From assembly GCA_050183765.1 (NCBI GenBank), contig JBFXAZ010000005.1:34008-98007 (forward strand): 64,000 nt of DNA. Direction: 5' to 3'. This DNA comes from JAFAZJ01 sp050183765 (lineage in GTDB: Bacteria; Pseudomonadota; Alphaproteobacteria; Reyranellales; Reyranellaceae). The translations under genes were made by a program, and so were the position numbers. Under the pieces are notes generated by a model that was not told where the DNA came from, made no database searches, and saw only the letters and a program-made list of their open reading frames with translations. Positions within the stretch are counted from its first letter, which is position 1; the number at the start of each line of letters is the position of its first letter. Positions 16,022 through 26,000 of this stretch are shown here, piece by piece.

Positions 16022-17347
16022 TCACCCCTTCAGCAGCATCGGCAGGAAGAGCGACAGGCCGGGAAAGACGATGACCAGCGTCACGCGCAGCAGCTCGACC
16101 AGGAAGAACGGGAAGACGCCGCGGAAGGTCTCGCGCATCGGCACGTCGGGCGCCAGCGAATTGATGACGAAGACGTTCATGCCCACGGGCGGCGTGATCA
16201 GGCCGAGCTCGACCACGATCAGCGCCAGGATGCCGAACCAGATCTTGGTCTGCTCGCTGGTCATGCCGAAGTCGAAATCGGCGATCACCGGCCAGAAGAA
16301 CGGGATCACCAGCAGGATCATCGACAGCGAATCCATCAGGCAGCCCAGCCCGATCAGCGCCACCAGCAGGATGACCAGGATGGCGTACGGACCCAGGCCG
16401 CTGGCCGCCGCCATCTCGGCCGCGGCCTGCGGAACGCCGCCCCTGGACATGAAGATCTTCAGCAACTCGGCGCCGAGCAGGATCAGGTAGATCATGCCCG
16501 TGGTCTGCGCCGTACCCAGCAGGCTGGCGCGCAGCTGCGGCCAGCGCACCGAACCGCGCAGTACGCCGTACATGGCGACGAGGAAGGCGCCGATCGCCGC
16601 CGCCGGCGTGGGATTGAAGAATCCGAAATAGATGCCGCCGATCACCAGGCCGAAGACGCCGATGACGGGCAGCACGCCCAGCGTCGCGGCGATCACCTCC
16701 TGGCGCGGCACCGGATCGCTCGGCGGCCCGGCCTCGGGCCGGAAGCGCACATAGACCCAGATCGTGATCATGAAGAAGAACGTGGCGATCAGCCCGGGCA
16801 CCAGCGCCGCCATGAACATGGTGGCGATGTTGGCCTCGACGATGATGGCGTAGATCACCAGCACGATCGACGGCGGGATCAGGATGCCGAGCACGCCGCC
16901 GGCCGCGAGCGTGCCGGTGGCCAGCGACGGCGCGTAGCGGTAACGGCGCAGCTCGGGCAGCGCCACCTGGCCCATGGTCGAGGCGGTGGCCAGCGAGGAG
17001 CCGCAGACCGAGCCGAAGCCGGCGCAGGCGAGGATCGCCGCCATCGCCACGCCGCCGCGCATGCGGCCGAGCCAGGCGTGCGCCGCGCGGAACAGGTCGC
17101 GGCTCAGCCCGGCGTGCGAGGCGAGATAGCCCATCAGCACGAACATCGGCACGACCGAGAGGTCGTAGATCGAGAACTGCGAGTAGGCGAGGTTCTTGAG
17201 CTGCGACAGCACGATCGCTGGCCCGTTGAGGATCGCCGTGCCGATGCCGCCGACGAGGATCATCGAATAGGCGATCGGCACGCGCACGACGATCAGCGCC
17301 ACGAGGGCCGCCAGGCCGATCAGGCCGATGAGGATGTGCTGGTCCAA
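16022..17347 (-). CDS. dctM: TRAP transporter large permease (DctM)
   Basis: The channel-forming subunit of a tripartite ATP-independent periplasmic transporter; it drives solute uptake with a sodium or proton gradient. About 441 residues with roughly 12 hydrophobic helices. Family motifs include VPMFVLMGYLASHAGLS, GSVCGSSLATASTMG, GILIPPSIVLVIYA and LGLITPPVGMNVFV. The TTG at 17347 gives the typical opening LDQHILIGLIGL and starts 19 nt after the dctQ stop; a GTG at 17401 would overlap dctQ and add an Arg/Pro-rich stretch. Third gene of the dctPQM operon. Confidence 0.92.
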   Translation of the reverse strand: MDQHILIGLIGLAALVALIVVRVPIAYSMILVGGIGTAILNGPAIVLSQLKNLAYSQFSIYDLSVVPMFVLMGYLASHAGLSRDLFRAAHAWLGRMRGGVAMAAILACAGFGSVCGSSLATASTMGQVALPELRRYRYAPSLATGTLAAGGVLGILIPPSIVLVIYAIIVEANIATMFMAALVPGLIATFFFMITIWVYVRFRPEAGPPSDPVPRQEVIAATLGVLPVIGVFGLVIGGIYFGFFNPTPAAAIGAFLVAMYGVLRGSVRWPQLRASLLGTAQTTGMIYLILLGAELLKIFMSRGGVPQAAAEMAAASGLGPYAILVILLVALIGLGCLMDSLSMILLVIPFFWPVIADFDFGMTSEQTKIWFGILALIVVELGLITPPVGMNVFVINSLAPDVPMRETFRGVFPFFLVELLRVTLVIVFPGLSLFLPMLLKG

Positions 17348-17366
17348 GGCGGTGCGATCCGCCGCG

Positions 17367-17879
17367 TCAGTGCCCGGACGCGCCGGGCGCGCGCGCGCCA
17401 CTCAGCGCGTCGCGCAGCGAGATCAGGGCGGCGATCACCAGCAGCGCGAGCGACGCCAGGATCGGCAGGTAGGCGACCCAGATCGGGAACCCGACGATCG
17501 TCGTGGTCTCGCGGTACTGGCGCAGCTCGACGAGGCCGAGCGCCATGCGCCACAGGAGCAGCGCGGCGAAGGCCAGCGCGATTGCGCCCGCCGCCGCCGA
17601 CAGCGCCGCCTGGATGCCCGGTCGTACGTTCTGCATGAAGATGTCGGCCGAGACGTTGGCGCCGGTGAGCTGGCAGTAGGGCAGGAAGGCGAAGGCGGCG
17701 ACCGCGACGCCGACCTCGACCAGCTCGAAATCGCCGGCCAGCGGCTTGCCGAACAGGATGTCGGCGACCAGGCTGTAGGCGTTCATCAGGATGATGGCGA
17801 CGAGCAGCAGGCCGCCGGCCAGCGCCCACAGCTCGATGATGCGGCGGGCCATGGCGATCGCGCCGGCCCGCCGCGGCAT
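17367..17879 (-). CDS. dctQ: TRAP transporter small permease (DctQ)
   Basis: A 170-residue four-helix membrane protein: helices at about 18-38, 48-68, 90-115 and 135-158. It has the DctQ pattern of an early ELWALAGGLLLVAIILMNAYS and a conserved EVGVAVAAFAFLPYCQLTGANVS-like second helix region (E and the polar Q-L-x-x-A). It stabilises DctM and docks the binding protein. The ATG at 17879 lies 8 nt after the dctP stop; a second ATG at 17852 is possible. Confidence 0.88.
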   Translation of the reverse strand: MPRRAGAIAMARRIIELWALAGGLLLVAIILMNAYSLVADILFGKPLAGDFELVEVGVAVAAFAFLPYCQLTGANVSADIFMQNVRPGIQAALSAAAGAIALAFAALLLWRMALGLVELRQYRETTTIVGFPIWVAYLPILASLALLVIAALISLRDALSGARAPGASGH

Positions 17880-17887
17880 CGGCGCGC

Positions 17888-18943
17888 TCACTTGCTGTAC
17901 TTGGCGATGGTCTGACGCGCCACGTCGACCAGTTCCTTGCCGTTGATGTCCTTCGACGAGACTTCCTTGATCCAGCGGTCGACCACAGGCTCGAGCTTGG
18001 TGCGGAACGCCGCCATCTCCTTGTCGTCGAGCTCGATGACGGTGTGGCCGGCCTTCTTGACCAGCGCGATGCCGACGTCCTCGCTCTTGGTCCAGATCGT
18101 GCCGACCTCGCGCCACCAGCTCTCGCCGGTGACGTCCATGATCGCCTTCTGGATGTCGGCCGGCAGGCTCTTCCACTTCGCCTCGTTCATCGACACCTGG
18201 AAGGTGGTGGTGCCGAAGCGGATGCGGCCCTTGCCCTCGATCTGGTACTTGGTGAGCTCGTGCAGCTTCAGCGGCCCGATGATCTCCCAGGGCACCAGGG
18301 CGCCGTCGACCACCTTCTTCGAGAGCGCCTGCGGCAGGTCGGGCACCGGCATGCCGACCGGCGTCGCGCCCAGCGCCTCGAGGATCCAGGCGCCGGTGCG
18401 CGAGGGGATGCGGATCTTCTTGCCCTTCAGGTCGTCGGGCGAACGCACCGGCGTGTCGACCATGTGGATGCCCTGGCCGGCATGCACGTGCAGCCACATC
18501 ACCTTCACGCCGCCGTATTCCGGCGCCAGGTACTTGTCGAACATCTCGCGCATGGCGAGGTTGGTGGCCTGCAGGTTGTTGGTGTGCACGAAGGGCAGCT
18601 CGAAGGCCTCCGAGCGCGGGAACAGCGCCGGCGTATAGCCGTTCACCGTCCACACCAGGTCGACGACCCCGTCGCGCACCTGCTTGATCAGATCCGGCGG
18701 CTTGCCGCCCAGCGACATCGACGGAAAGATGTCGATCTGTACCCGACCGCCGGTCGCCTTGGCGACGCGCTCCGCCCAGGGCACGAGCATCATGGTGTGG
18801 GCCGGCGCCTTCGGGCCCAGCAGATGGTGCAGCTTGAGCTTGAACTGCGGGGTCGCCTGGGCGAAGGCCCGGCCCGCCGCCATCGAACCGGCGCCGGCCA
18901 GCGCCGCACCACCGGCGTTGGCCATGAATGACCGTCGCTTCAT
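17888..18943 (-). CDS. dctP: TRAP transporter substrate-binding protein (DctP)
   Basis: A 351-residue periplasmic solute receptor for the TRAP system. The N-terminus is a twin-arginine-like signal (MKRRSFMANAGGAALAGAGS, cleavage after AFAQA). The DctP fold motifs include RVQIDIFPSMSLGG, the ligand-binding Arg region GKKIRIPSRTGAW, and QVSMNEAKWKSLPADIQKAI. The ligand is probably an organic acid bound to the conserved Arg, but which one cannot be told. GGGAGGAAGACG precedes ATG 18943, fixing the start; the longer frame to 19165 has no signal. It heads the operon. Confidence 0.93.
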   Translation of the reverse strand: MKRRSFMANAGGAALAGAGSMAAGRAFAQATPQFKLKLHHLLGPKAPAHTMMLVPWAERVAKATGGRVQIDIFPSMSLGGKPPDLIKQVRDGVVDLVWTVNGYTPALFPRSEAFELPFVHTNNLQATNLAMREMFDKYLAPEYGGVKVMWLHVHAGQGIHMVDTPVRSPDDLKGKKIRIPSRTGAWILEALGATPVGMPVPDLPQALSKKVVDGALVPWEIIGPLKLHELTKYQIEGKGRIRFGTTTFQVSMNEAKWKSLPADIQKAIMDVTGESWWREVGTIWTKSEDVGIALVKKAGHTVIELDDKEMAAFRTKLEPVVDRWIKEVSSKDINGKELVDVARQTIAKYSK

Positions 18944-19206
18944 CGTCTTCCTCCCGTTCCCGTCGGTGTGCCGCTTCGCGCGGTCGATATCGCGGAATGC
19001 CGCCAGCCTAGGAGCAGCGACAGCGCGGGTCATCAGCAAAAGTGCCTGACGTACAGCGGGCGATGCCGAGGTCGACCGGATCGGGGATGGGCGTACCATT
19101 GAGCAGGTCGGGGCGGATGAGTCTTCGCTTGCCGATTGAGCGGCTCTGGATGATCCTAGAAACATTAGGCTAGCTAATCATATTTGACTGACATTTTAGG
19201 TGGAAT

Positions 19207-19596
19207 ATGGAGCGGCACGCGCAGCGGATTCTGCTCGTCGACGACGATCCTCATATTCGGGAGAGCGTTGCCGAGACCCTGAGCCGGTATCGGCACGACG
19301 TCACCACCGCCGCGGCTCTCGCCGAGGCGCGTTCGATCCTGGCCGGCAGCGAGCCATTCGAGCTGATCATCACCGACATCCGTCTGCCTGACGGGACCGG
19401 CCTGCAACTGGCGCAGGAGGTCGTCGCCAGTCTCTCGCCCCGGCCGCGGCTGATTCTGATCACGGGCTTCCTCGACGATCCGCAGATCACGTCGCTGCTG
19501 GTCAATGGCCACGCCGAGGTGCTGCTCAAGCCCTTCCCGCTGCGCGCCCTCCTGCAGCACGTCGACGGCATCGCGCAACCCAGCAGGGCCGCCTAG
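19207..19596 (+). CDS. Single-domain response regulator (receiver only)
   Basis: A 129-residue CheY-like receiver with no output domain. Acidic pocket DDD at about residues 12-14, phospho-acceptor Asp in ITDIRLPDG (about residue 56), Thr in LILITGF, and Lys in LLKPFPL (about 108). No histidine kinase is nearby, so it is an orphan, probably taking part in a phosphorelay or binding a partner protein. It lies after a 260-nt AT-richer gap (18944-19206) that presumably holds promoters for it and for dctP; no other gene is seen in it. Confidence 0.9.
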   Translation: MERHAQRILLVDDDPHIRESVAETLSRYRHDVTTAAALAEARSILAGSEPFELIITDIRLPDGTGLQLAQEVVASLSPRPRLILITGFLDDPQITSLLVNGHAEVLLKPFPLRALLQHVDGIAQPSRAA

Positions 19597-19751
19597 GCCG
19601 TCCCGGTCGAGCGGGGCGCCGTCATTTCCAGGGCCGCGTGGTCGGCGGTCGGCAACCCCCATTGCTCGTCGGCGTGCTCGGCCGAGCGCGCCCTGTGCGC
19701 CAGTCGCCTGACGATGTATCGTCCCCGGCAAGATTCTTGGGGGACGGGGAT

Positions 19752-20276
19752 ATGTCCAGGTGGTTGGCGTTGGCGACGATTGCCTCGGCGCTCGCCGGGT
19801 GCACGGATGCCGACAAGTCGTACATCCCGGCATCCTTCACGCCGGTCCTGGTGCGCGCCGCGCCGGCCGACGCCCTGGCCAGCACCAAGGAGGGCTGGTA
19901 CCTGCGTTGCGCCAAGGACCGCAAGAGCTGCAGGGTCGAGCGCGCCGTCAACCATATCGGCCGCTATCGCGAGAATACCGTCAGGGGCACGCTGAGCTAC
20001 ACCGTGCCGGGCGACCGCTTCGCGCTCGCGCTGCTCGCCCAGCCGACCAGCGTGCGCATCCAGATCGACGACAACGAGCCGATGGCCATGCGCTGCCCGG
20101 GCCTGATCTGCACCATCGCCACGCAGCCGCTGCTGACGCAGATGCAATACGGCCTCGTGCTGCGGCTCGACATCAAGGGCCCCGCCGGCTCCTATCCCGA
20201 ACGCCAGTCCTTCGCCCTGTACGGCGCCTTCAACGACATGCGTGACGCCGCGCTGCGCGAGATCGGCTCGCGTTGA
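19752..20276 (+). CDS. Lipoprotein, distantly IalB-like
   Basis: A 174-residue protein with a lipoprotein signal (WLALATIASALAGC, lipobox Cys at residue 17). The mature part shows WYLRCAKDRKSCRVE early and MRCPGLICTIATQPLL later, ending in SFALYGAFNDMRDAA. This Cys spacing and the C-terminal pattern resemble the invasion-associated locus B family, but the match is loose and made by eye. GGGGACGGGGAT precedes ATG 19752. Role unknown; it is likely an envelope protein. Confidence 0.65.
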   Translation: MSRWLALATIASALAGCTDADKSYIPASFTPVLVRAAPADALASTKEGWYLRCAKDRKSCRVERAVNHIGRYRENTVRGTLSYTVPGDRFALALLAQPTSVRIQIDDNEPMAMRCPGLICTIATQPLLTQMQYGLVLRLDIKGPAGSYPERQSFALYGAFNDMRDAALREIGSR

Positions 20277-20294
20277 TCCTGACTGATCGGACGG

Positions 20295-20807
20295 TCAGTC
20301 GCAGACCAGGCCAAAGGTACGCTTCATCTCGGCGGCCTGCGCTGGCTTCTCGCGGGTCAGCAGCACGCAGAGGGTGAAATTACCGATCATGCGCTGCCGT
20401 GCATCGTCGAGATACATCCAGTCGCGGATATCGGCGCGCGTGAACGCGATGACCTGGCCCTCGCGCACGGTGCGCACCGAGCGCGGCGTGTTGTTGATCC
20501 GACCCGTGAAGCGATCGCCATCACGCTCGATGTCGATCACCCAGAAATACTCGACCTTGCCGCCGTCGCGGATGGGCAGCTTCACCGCGAAGCCGCGCGT
20601 GTCGGGCGGCGGCGCGGCGAGCACCTTGAGGAAGTCGTCGAGCGTGGCACGCGCCCTGGCGAAGGCGGCCTCCATGGCCGGATCGTCCGCGGGCACGCTG
20701 ACGATCTCGTCGCGACGGGCGCGATCAAGCGGGCTCTGCGCGTCGGCCGCGGCGCTGCCGACGAAGAGAAGGGCACACACAACGAGGATGGTGCGATGGT
20801 TCTTCAT
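20295..20807 (-). CDS. Secreted DUF2314 protein
   Basis: A 170-residue protein with a signal peptide (ILVVCALLFVGSAAADA) and a DUF2314 domain: DPAMEAAFARARATLDDFL, FAVKLPIRDG, EYFWVIDIERDGDRFTGRI, then GQVIAFTRADIRDWMYLDD. DUF2314 (YegJ-like) proteins have no known function. The ATG at 20807 starts MKNHRTILV. It converges with the lipoprotein gene; the stop lies within a short inverted repeat (GACTGA / TCAGTC, 20281-20300). Confidence 0.82.
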   Translation of the reverse strand: MKNHRTILVVCALLFVGSAAADAQSPLDRARRDEIVSVPADDPAMEAAFARARATLDDFLKVLAAPPPDTRGFAVKLPIRDGGKVEYFWVIDIERDGDRFTGRINNTPRSVRTVREGQVIAFTRADIRDWMYLDDARQRMIGNFTLCVLLTREKPAQAAEMKRTFGLVCD

Positions 20808-20869
20808 GTGCGAACAATTACACGTGTCTTCAATATAAGAAATACATCTTATACGAGTAGATGCGACTC

Positions 20870-22036
20870 CTAGCCCTCGCCGAACAGCGACATCTGCCGA
20901 GTGTCGCCGGCGCGCATCGACTCGGGCACCTGGAACTGCGTCGTGTCGAGCTGGTAGCGGAACTTGTTGAACTCGAATTTCCTGGCCGCGAGGTCGAAGC
21001 GCTGGCGGATCAGTTGGGCCAAGGTGCCGGTGCCGGTCATGCGCTGGCCCCAGTCGGAATCGTAGATCTTGCCGCCGCGCATCTGCTTGACCAGCGACAG
21101 CACGCGCTCGGCGCGGTCGGGGAAATGCTCGCGCAGCCACTCCTCGAACAATTGGGCGATCTCCAGCGGCAGGCGCAGCACGGTGTAGCCGGCGCGCTGG
21201 GCGCCCGCCTGGTGCGCCGCTTCAAGGATCGCCTCCATCTCGTGGTCGTTGATCGCCGGGATCATCGGCGCGGCCATCACGCCGCAGGGCACGCCGGCCT
21301 CGTTGAGCGTGCGCATCGCCGTCAGCCGCTTGGTCGGCGTCGAGGCGCGCGGCTCCATGATGTTGGCGAGGTGACGGTCCAACGTGGTCACCGAGAGGAA
21401 GACCTGCACCAGGTTCTTCCGCGCCATCGGCGCCAGGATGTCGATGTCGCGCGTGACCAGCGCGTTCTTGGTGACGATGCCGACCGGATGGTTGAACTCG
21501 GCCAGCACCTCGAGGATGCCGCGCATCAGCTTCAGCTCGCGCTCGACCGGCTGGTAGGGATCGGTGTTGGTGCCCATGGCGATCACGTCGCAGCGATAGG
21601 AACGCTTTGCCAGTTCCTGGCGCAGCAGCGCCGGCGCGTCGGGCTTGAACAGCAGCTTCGTCTCGAAATCGAGGCCGGGCGACAGGCCGAGATAGGCGTG
21701 CGTGGGCCGCGCGAAGCAGTAGACGCAGCCGTGCTCGCAACCGCGATAGGGATTGATCGAGCGGTCGAAGGGCACGTCGGGCGAGGTGTTGCGCGCGATC
21801 ACCGTGCGCGACGCGTCGCGCGTCAGCGTCGTCGCCAGCCGCGGCGGCTCCTCGTCGTCGGGATGCGGGTTGACCTTGACCGGGTCGCGCTCGTCGGCCG
21901 AGCCCCAGCCATCGTCGACCGTGACGGTGGTCTGCGAATCGTAACGCACCGGCGGATTGCTGATCGCGCCGCGGCCCTTGCGGGCGCGCGCCTCCAGGGC
22001 GTCGATCGAGGCAGGGACTTTGAGCGGCCGGGCCAT
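20870..22036 (-). CDS. PA0069-family radical SAM protein
   Basis: A 388-residue radical SAM protein related to spore photoproduct lyase. The cluster motif is CEHGCVYC (C-x3-C-x2-C) at about residues 99-106 after INPYRG. Conserved blocks follow: IAMGTNTDPYQPVERELKL, ITKNALVTRDIDIL-like, and PMIPAINDHEMEAIL. The PA0069 family is widespread but its reaction is unproven. The N-terminal arm (KGRGAISNPPVRYDSQT) is the family's signature. No operon partner is seen. Confidence 0.92.
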   Translation of the reverse strand: MARPLKVPASIDALEARARKGRGAISNPPVRYDSQTTVTVDDGWGSADERDPVKVNPHPDDEEPPRLATTLTRDASRTVIARNTSPDVPFDRSINPYRGCEHGCVYCFARPTHAYLGLSPGLDFETKLLFKPDAPALLRQELAKRSYRCDVIAMGTNTDPYQPVERELKLMRGILEVLAEFNHPVGIVTKNALVTRDIDILAPMARKNLVQVFLSVTTLDRHLANIMEPRASTPTKRLTAMRTLNEAGVPCGVMAAPMIPAINDHEMEAILEAAHQAGAQRAGYTVLRLPLEIAQLFEEWLREHFPDRAERVLSLVKQMRGGKIYDSDWGQRMTGTGTLAQLIRQRFDLAARKFEFNKFRYQLDTTQFQVPESMRAGDTRQMSLFGEG

Positions 22037-22091
22037 GCCCGGAAGCTAGCTCTCCGACGTGAACATAACAAGAACGAATCCTGGAATAAGA

Positions 22092-22325
22092 TCAGCCGAA
22101 CCAGGTGGCGAAGGTGCGTGAGATGACCACCGGAATCATCAGCAGGGCGCCGGCAAGGGCGGCGAAGATGATGATGCCGTTGCTGACGCCCAAGGTCAGC
22201 AACATGATTTCCTCGAACCGACCCGAAGGCGTGCCGATGGCGCGGTTGATCCAGAAGATCGCGAAGCCGAGGCCGTCGGCGACCAGGAACACCAGGATTC
22301 GGCTGCGAATGACGTCCCAATCCAT
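22092..22325 (-). CDS. Small inner-membrane protein, unknown function
   Basis: A 77-residue protein starting MDWDVIRSRILVFLVADGLG with two hydrophobic helices, at about residues 9-26 and 45-68 (GIIIFAALAGALLMIPVVIS). The ATG at 22325 is chosen over one at 22364 because the longer frame only adds residues from an AT-rich leader. No family recognised. The region 22326-22452 up to moaB is AT-richer and otherwise empty. Confidence 0.55.
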   Translation of the reverse strand: MDWDVIRSRILVFLVADGLGFAIFWINRAIGTPSGRFEEIMLLTLGVSNGIIIFAALAGALLMIPVVISRTFATWFG

Positions 22326-22452
22326 GATCAAATCATTTCGAATAAGAACAACGCTCAACATCATACAGAATTTGCAGTCAAAAATCCCCTTGCGATAGCG
22401 GCACCAGCGGTCGATTCCGGTCCAGTCTGGAGCATTTCAAGGCGACGGGCGG

Positions 22453-23013
22453 TCAGCCGCTGCGCGGGATCTTGCCCTCGTTCAGGCGCGGCATCAGCTC
22501 GGCGAAGTTGCAGGGCCGGAAGCGGATATCGAGCTGCCACTTCAGGATCTCGTCCCAGCCGTCGCGGCAGGCGCCGGTCGAGCCGGGCAGGGCGAAAATG
22601 TAGGTGCCGTTGGCGACGCCGGCGGTGGCGCGGCTCTGCATGGTCGAGGTGCCGATCTTCTGGAAGCTGACCCAGCGGAAGGTCTCGCCGAAACCCTCGA
22701 TTTTCTTCTCGAACAACCCCTCCAGCGCCTCCGGCGTCACGTCGCGGCCGGTGACGCCGGTGCCGCCAGTGGTGATCACCGCCTCGATGCTGGGGTCATC
22801 GATCCACTTCGAGACCTGGGCGCGGATCTTGTCGATGTCATCGGTGACAATGGCGCGATCGGAGAGGTGATGTCCGGCGGCGGTCAGCCGATCGACGAGC
22901 GTCTGGCCCGATGTGTCGGTCTCCAAGGTGCGCGTATCGGAGACGGTGAGGACGGCGATGTTCACCGGCTTGAACGGCTTGGACTGGTCGATGCGGTCGG
23001 CGGGGTTGGTCAT
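22453..23013 (-). CDS. moaB: Molybdenum cofactor biosynthesis protein MoaB
   Basis: A 186-residue MoaB/Mog-fold protein that adenylates molybdopterin, or acts as its structural homologue, in molybdenum cofactor assembly. Motifs: LTVSDTRTLETDTSGQTL, ITTGGTGVTGRDVTPEAL and ALPGSTGACRDGWDEIL. Slightly longer than E. coli MoaB because of the 20-residue N-terminal arm. GGAG at 6-nt spacing supports ATG 23013. No other moa gene is in the window. It starts 28 nt after the stop of the giant LRR gene on the same strand. Confidence 0.93.
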   Translation of the reverse strand: MTNPADRIDQSKPFKPVNIAVLTVSDTRTLETDTSGQTLVDRLTAAGHHLSDRAIVTDDIDKIRAQVSKWIDDPSIEAVITTGGTGVTGRDVTPEALEGLFEKKIEGFGETFRWVSFQKIGTSTMQSRATAGVANGTYIFALPGSTGACRDGWDEILKWQLDIRFRPCNFAELMPRLNEGKIPRSG

Positions 23014-23041
23014 GACGCGCTCCACGCGGGCGAGATTGCCG

Positions 23042-26000
23042 TTATAGACCAGCTCGGGTTATTCCATAGAAGTCGCGCAGGCTGGCGAGGCAGTTCTCGT
23101 TCCAGCCGACGGTCGGCAGGTCCCTGGGCACGCCGGCGACCACCGTGTCGACGAGAACCACTTCCTTCAGCGTCGGCTTGCGCAGCAGATCCAGTGGTAT
23201 GCCCTCGAGAGTGCATCTTGAGCAGCCGACCGACACGAGCGCATTCGGCCCGGCGATCGCATCGAGCGATGTGATCGCTGTCTCGTCGCACTCGAGCGCC
23301 TCCAGCGTGCTCACCGACGCAAGCGGCGCAAGCGAGGTGATTTTCGTTCGCGAACACTTGAGCTTGCGCAGCTTGGGAAGGTTCGCCAGAGGTGCGAGTG
23401 ACACAACCGACGTGAACCCGCAGTCCAGCACCTGCAGCCCGGTCAGCTTAGCAAGCGGCTCGAGCGACGTGATGGCCGTCGCGGAGACATCGAGCTCTTC
23501 CAATGCGGTCAGGCGGGCGATCGGATCGAGTGAGGAGACCTCGGTGCTTGCGCAGTCGAGTTCTCTCAGCGCCGTCAGCCCGGCGAGAGGCTCAAGGGTC
23601 GCGATGGGGCTGCCGCTGCACTGGAGCTCTCGCAACCCAGTCAGCCCGGCAAGGGGGGCAAGCGACGACACGGAAGTGGAAAAGCACCAGAGCTTCCGCA
23701 GCGCCGTCAGCCCGGCGAGCGGTTCGAGGGACGCCACCTTCGAGGCGGAGCAGTCGAGCTCCCGCAGCGCGGTGAGACGGGCGAGCGGAGCGATCGACTT
23801 GAATGCGTTGTCCGCGCACCTGAGTTCCTCCAACGCGGTAAGCCCGGCAAGTGCATCGAGGGACGTGGCACTGATGCCTCTGCAGTCGAGCACACGCATT
23901 GCGGTCAGGCCGGCGAGGGGATCGAGAGATTCGACATAGGATTGGGTGATGTCGATCTCCTCCAACGCGACCAGCTTGGCGATCGGGTCCAGGGATGAGA
24001 TCTCCGTGTCCGAGCAGCGAAGCCGCCGCAAGGCCGTCAACCCGCTGATCGGGGCGAGGGACTCGATCTTGTTCATGGCCAGGTCGAGCTCCTGGAGCCC
24101 CGTCAGCCGGGCGAGCGGTTCGAACGACATGCCCCCCATTTCTGTGCAGTGGAGTTTGCGCAATGCGGTCAATCCACCGAGCGGCTCGAGCGACGCGCCC
24201 TCGGTGCCCGAGCAGTCAAGCTCCTCCAATGCCGTCAGTCCGGCGAGTGGCTCGAACGAGGCGACCTTCATGTAGCTGCAGCTCAATCGCTGCAGTGTGG
24301 TCAGCTCGGCGAGAGGGCCAAGCGAGGTAACCTTGGTGTTCGAACAGTCGAGTGCCAGCAACGCGGGCAATCTGGCGAGGGGAAGGAGGGACGAGACTTT
24401 CGTATAGTGGCAGTAGAGGGCTTGCAGTGCCGTCAGCCTGGCGAGAGGCTTGAGGGTGGTTATCCTCGTCTCGAAACAATTCAGCTCTTCCAGGGCGGTC
24501 AGTTCGGCGAGCGGCGCCAGCGTCGAGATGCCGGTGCCGCTGCAATCCAGGGACCGCAGCGCCGGAAGGCCGCGCACGAAGTCGAGGTCGAGCGCGTCCG
24601 AACATTCGATGGACAGCTCCTCGAGGTCGGCAAGCCGCGATAGAGCCGCCAGATCCCGGGCGATGGCATTCGAGGGGGCCACCTTCGATGGCCGCAACCA
24701 ATACCGACCGTTCCGACCGTTCCCGAGATCGAGCGATTTGAGATGATGCAGATCGAACAGGCTTGGCGGCAGGGATGCAAGACCCAGGCCCGAGAGGTCG
24801 AGTGCGCCGGTACGCCGCTCGGCCTCCTCGGCAATGCGAGCGAGGGCGACGGCGTGACCCGGCGGTTCGCGTTCTGTCGCCGGGACTTTGGGCCTGCGCC
24901 GGCGTCGTGGAGCGACGTTGAAGCGATGATCGTTGGATGCGCCGGACTTCAGAAGAAACAGTTGGGGCAGGTCCTCGACGGGCTTGGTCGACTTGATCGG
25001 CGTGTCGCGGCAGTCGAGGTTCCAAAGGGCGATCAGTCCAGCCAGCGGCTTGAGCGACGTGATCCGGGTGCCCGAACAGTCGAGTGACGTCAGTGCGGTG
25101 AGGCCTGCAAGCGGCTCAAGGGATGTGACCTGCGTATGCGCACATTCGAGGTGTTCCAGGGCCGTCAGCTTGGCGAGTGGTTCGAGCGACGCCACCTGGG
25201 TGCGGGAGCAGTCGACCGACGTCAAGGCGGCCAGGCTGGCAAGCGGTTCCAGCGAGGTGATCTGCGTGCCTGGAAAATCGAACACCTGCAGAGCGGTCGA
25301 GCCGGCCAGCGGCTGCAGCGACGTGACCTGCGTATCCCCGCAGTAGAGACTCTCCAGCCTCGCCAGATTGGCAAGAGGTTCGAGCGATTCGATCAGTGTC
25401 TCGGAGCACTCGAGAATTTCCAGAGCATGAAGCTTGGCAAGCGGTTCGAGCGACGCGACCTTCGTGCGTGAGCAGTTGAGGCGGTCCAGCATGGTCAGGC
25501 CGGCGAGGGGCTCGAGTGACGCGACCGGTGTGTCGCAGCAGAAGAGCAATTTCAGGCGCTTCAGGCTGGCGAGTGGCTCAAGCGAGGTGACCTGCGTCCC
25601 CTCGCAATGGAGCGACTCCAGATCGGGCATCCCGGCCAGTTCATCAATCGAGTTGATGGGCGCATGTCCGATGTCGAGTGAACGAAGTGCGCTCATGCCC
25701 GCGAGTGGTTCGAGCGACGCGACCTGCGTATCACTACAGTCCAGTGTCTGCATGTTGGTGTTGCCGGCGAGGGGCACGAGCGACGTGACATTCGCCCGCC
25801 AGCACCTGAACGACCTCAGTTCGCGCAAACCGGTAAGGGGCTCGAGCGAGGTCACGTTGCAGGAGCAGTCGAGGGATTGAAGAGCGGTCAGCTTGCGCAG
25901 CGGCTCGAGAGATGCCACCTCCGTGCTTTCACAATCGAGCGACTGCAGGGCGATGAGATTGGAGAGCGGCTCCAGCAACTCGATCTCTGTTCTTGAGCAA

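Noticed and set aside
19207..19596. A two-component operon with the receiver protein
   Set aside because: No histidine kinase or output domain is adjacent on either strand.
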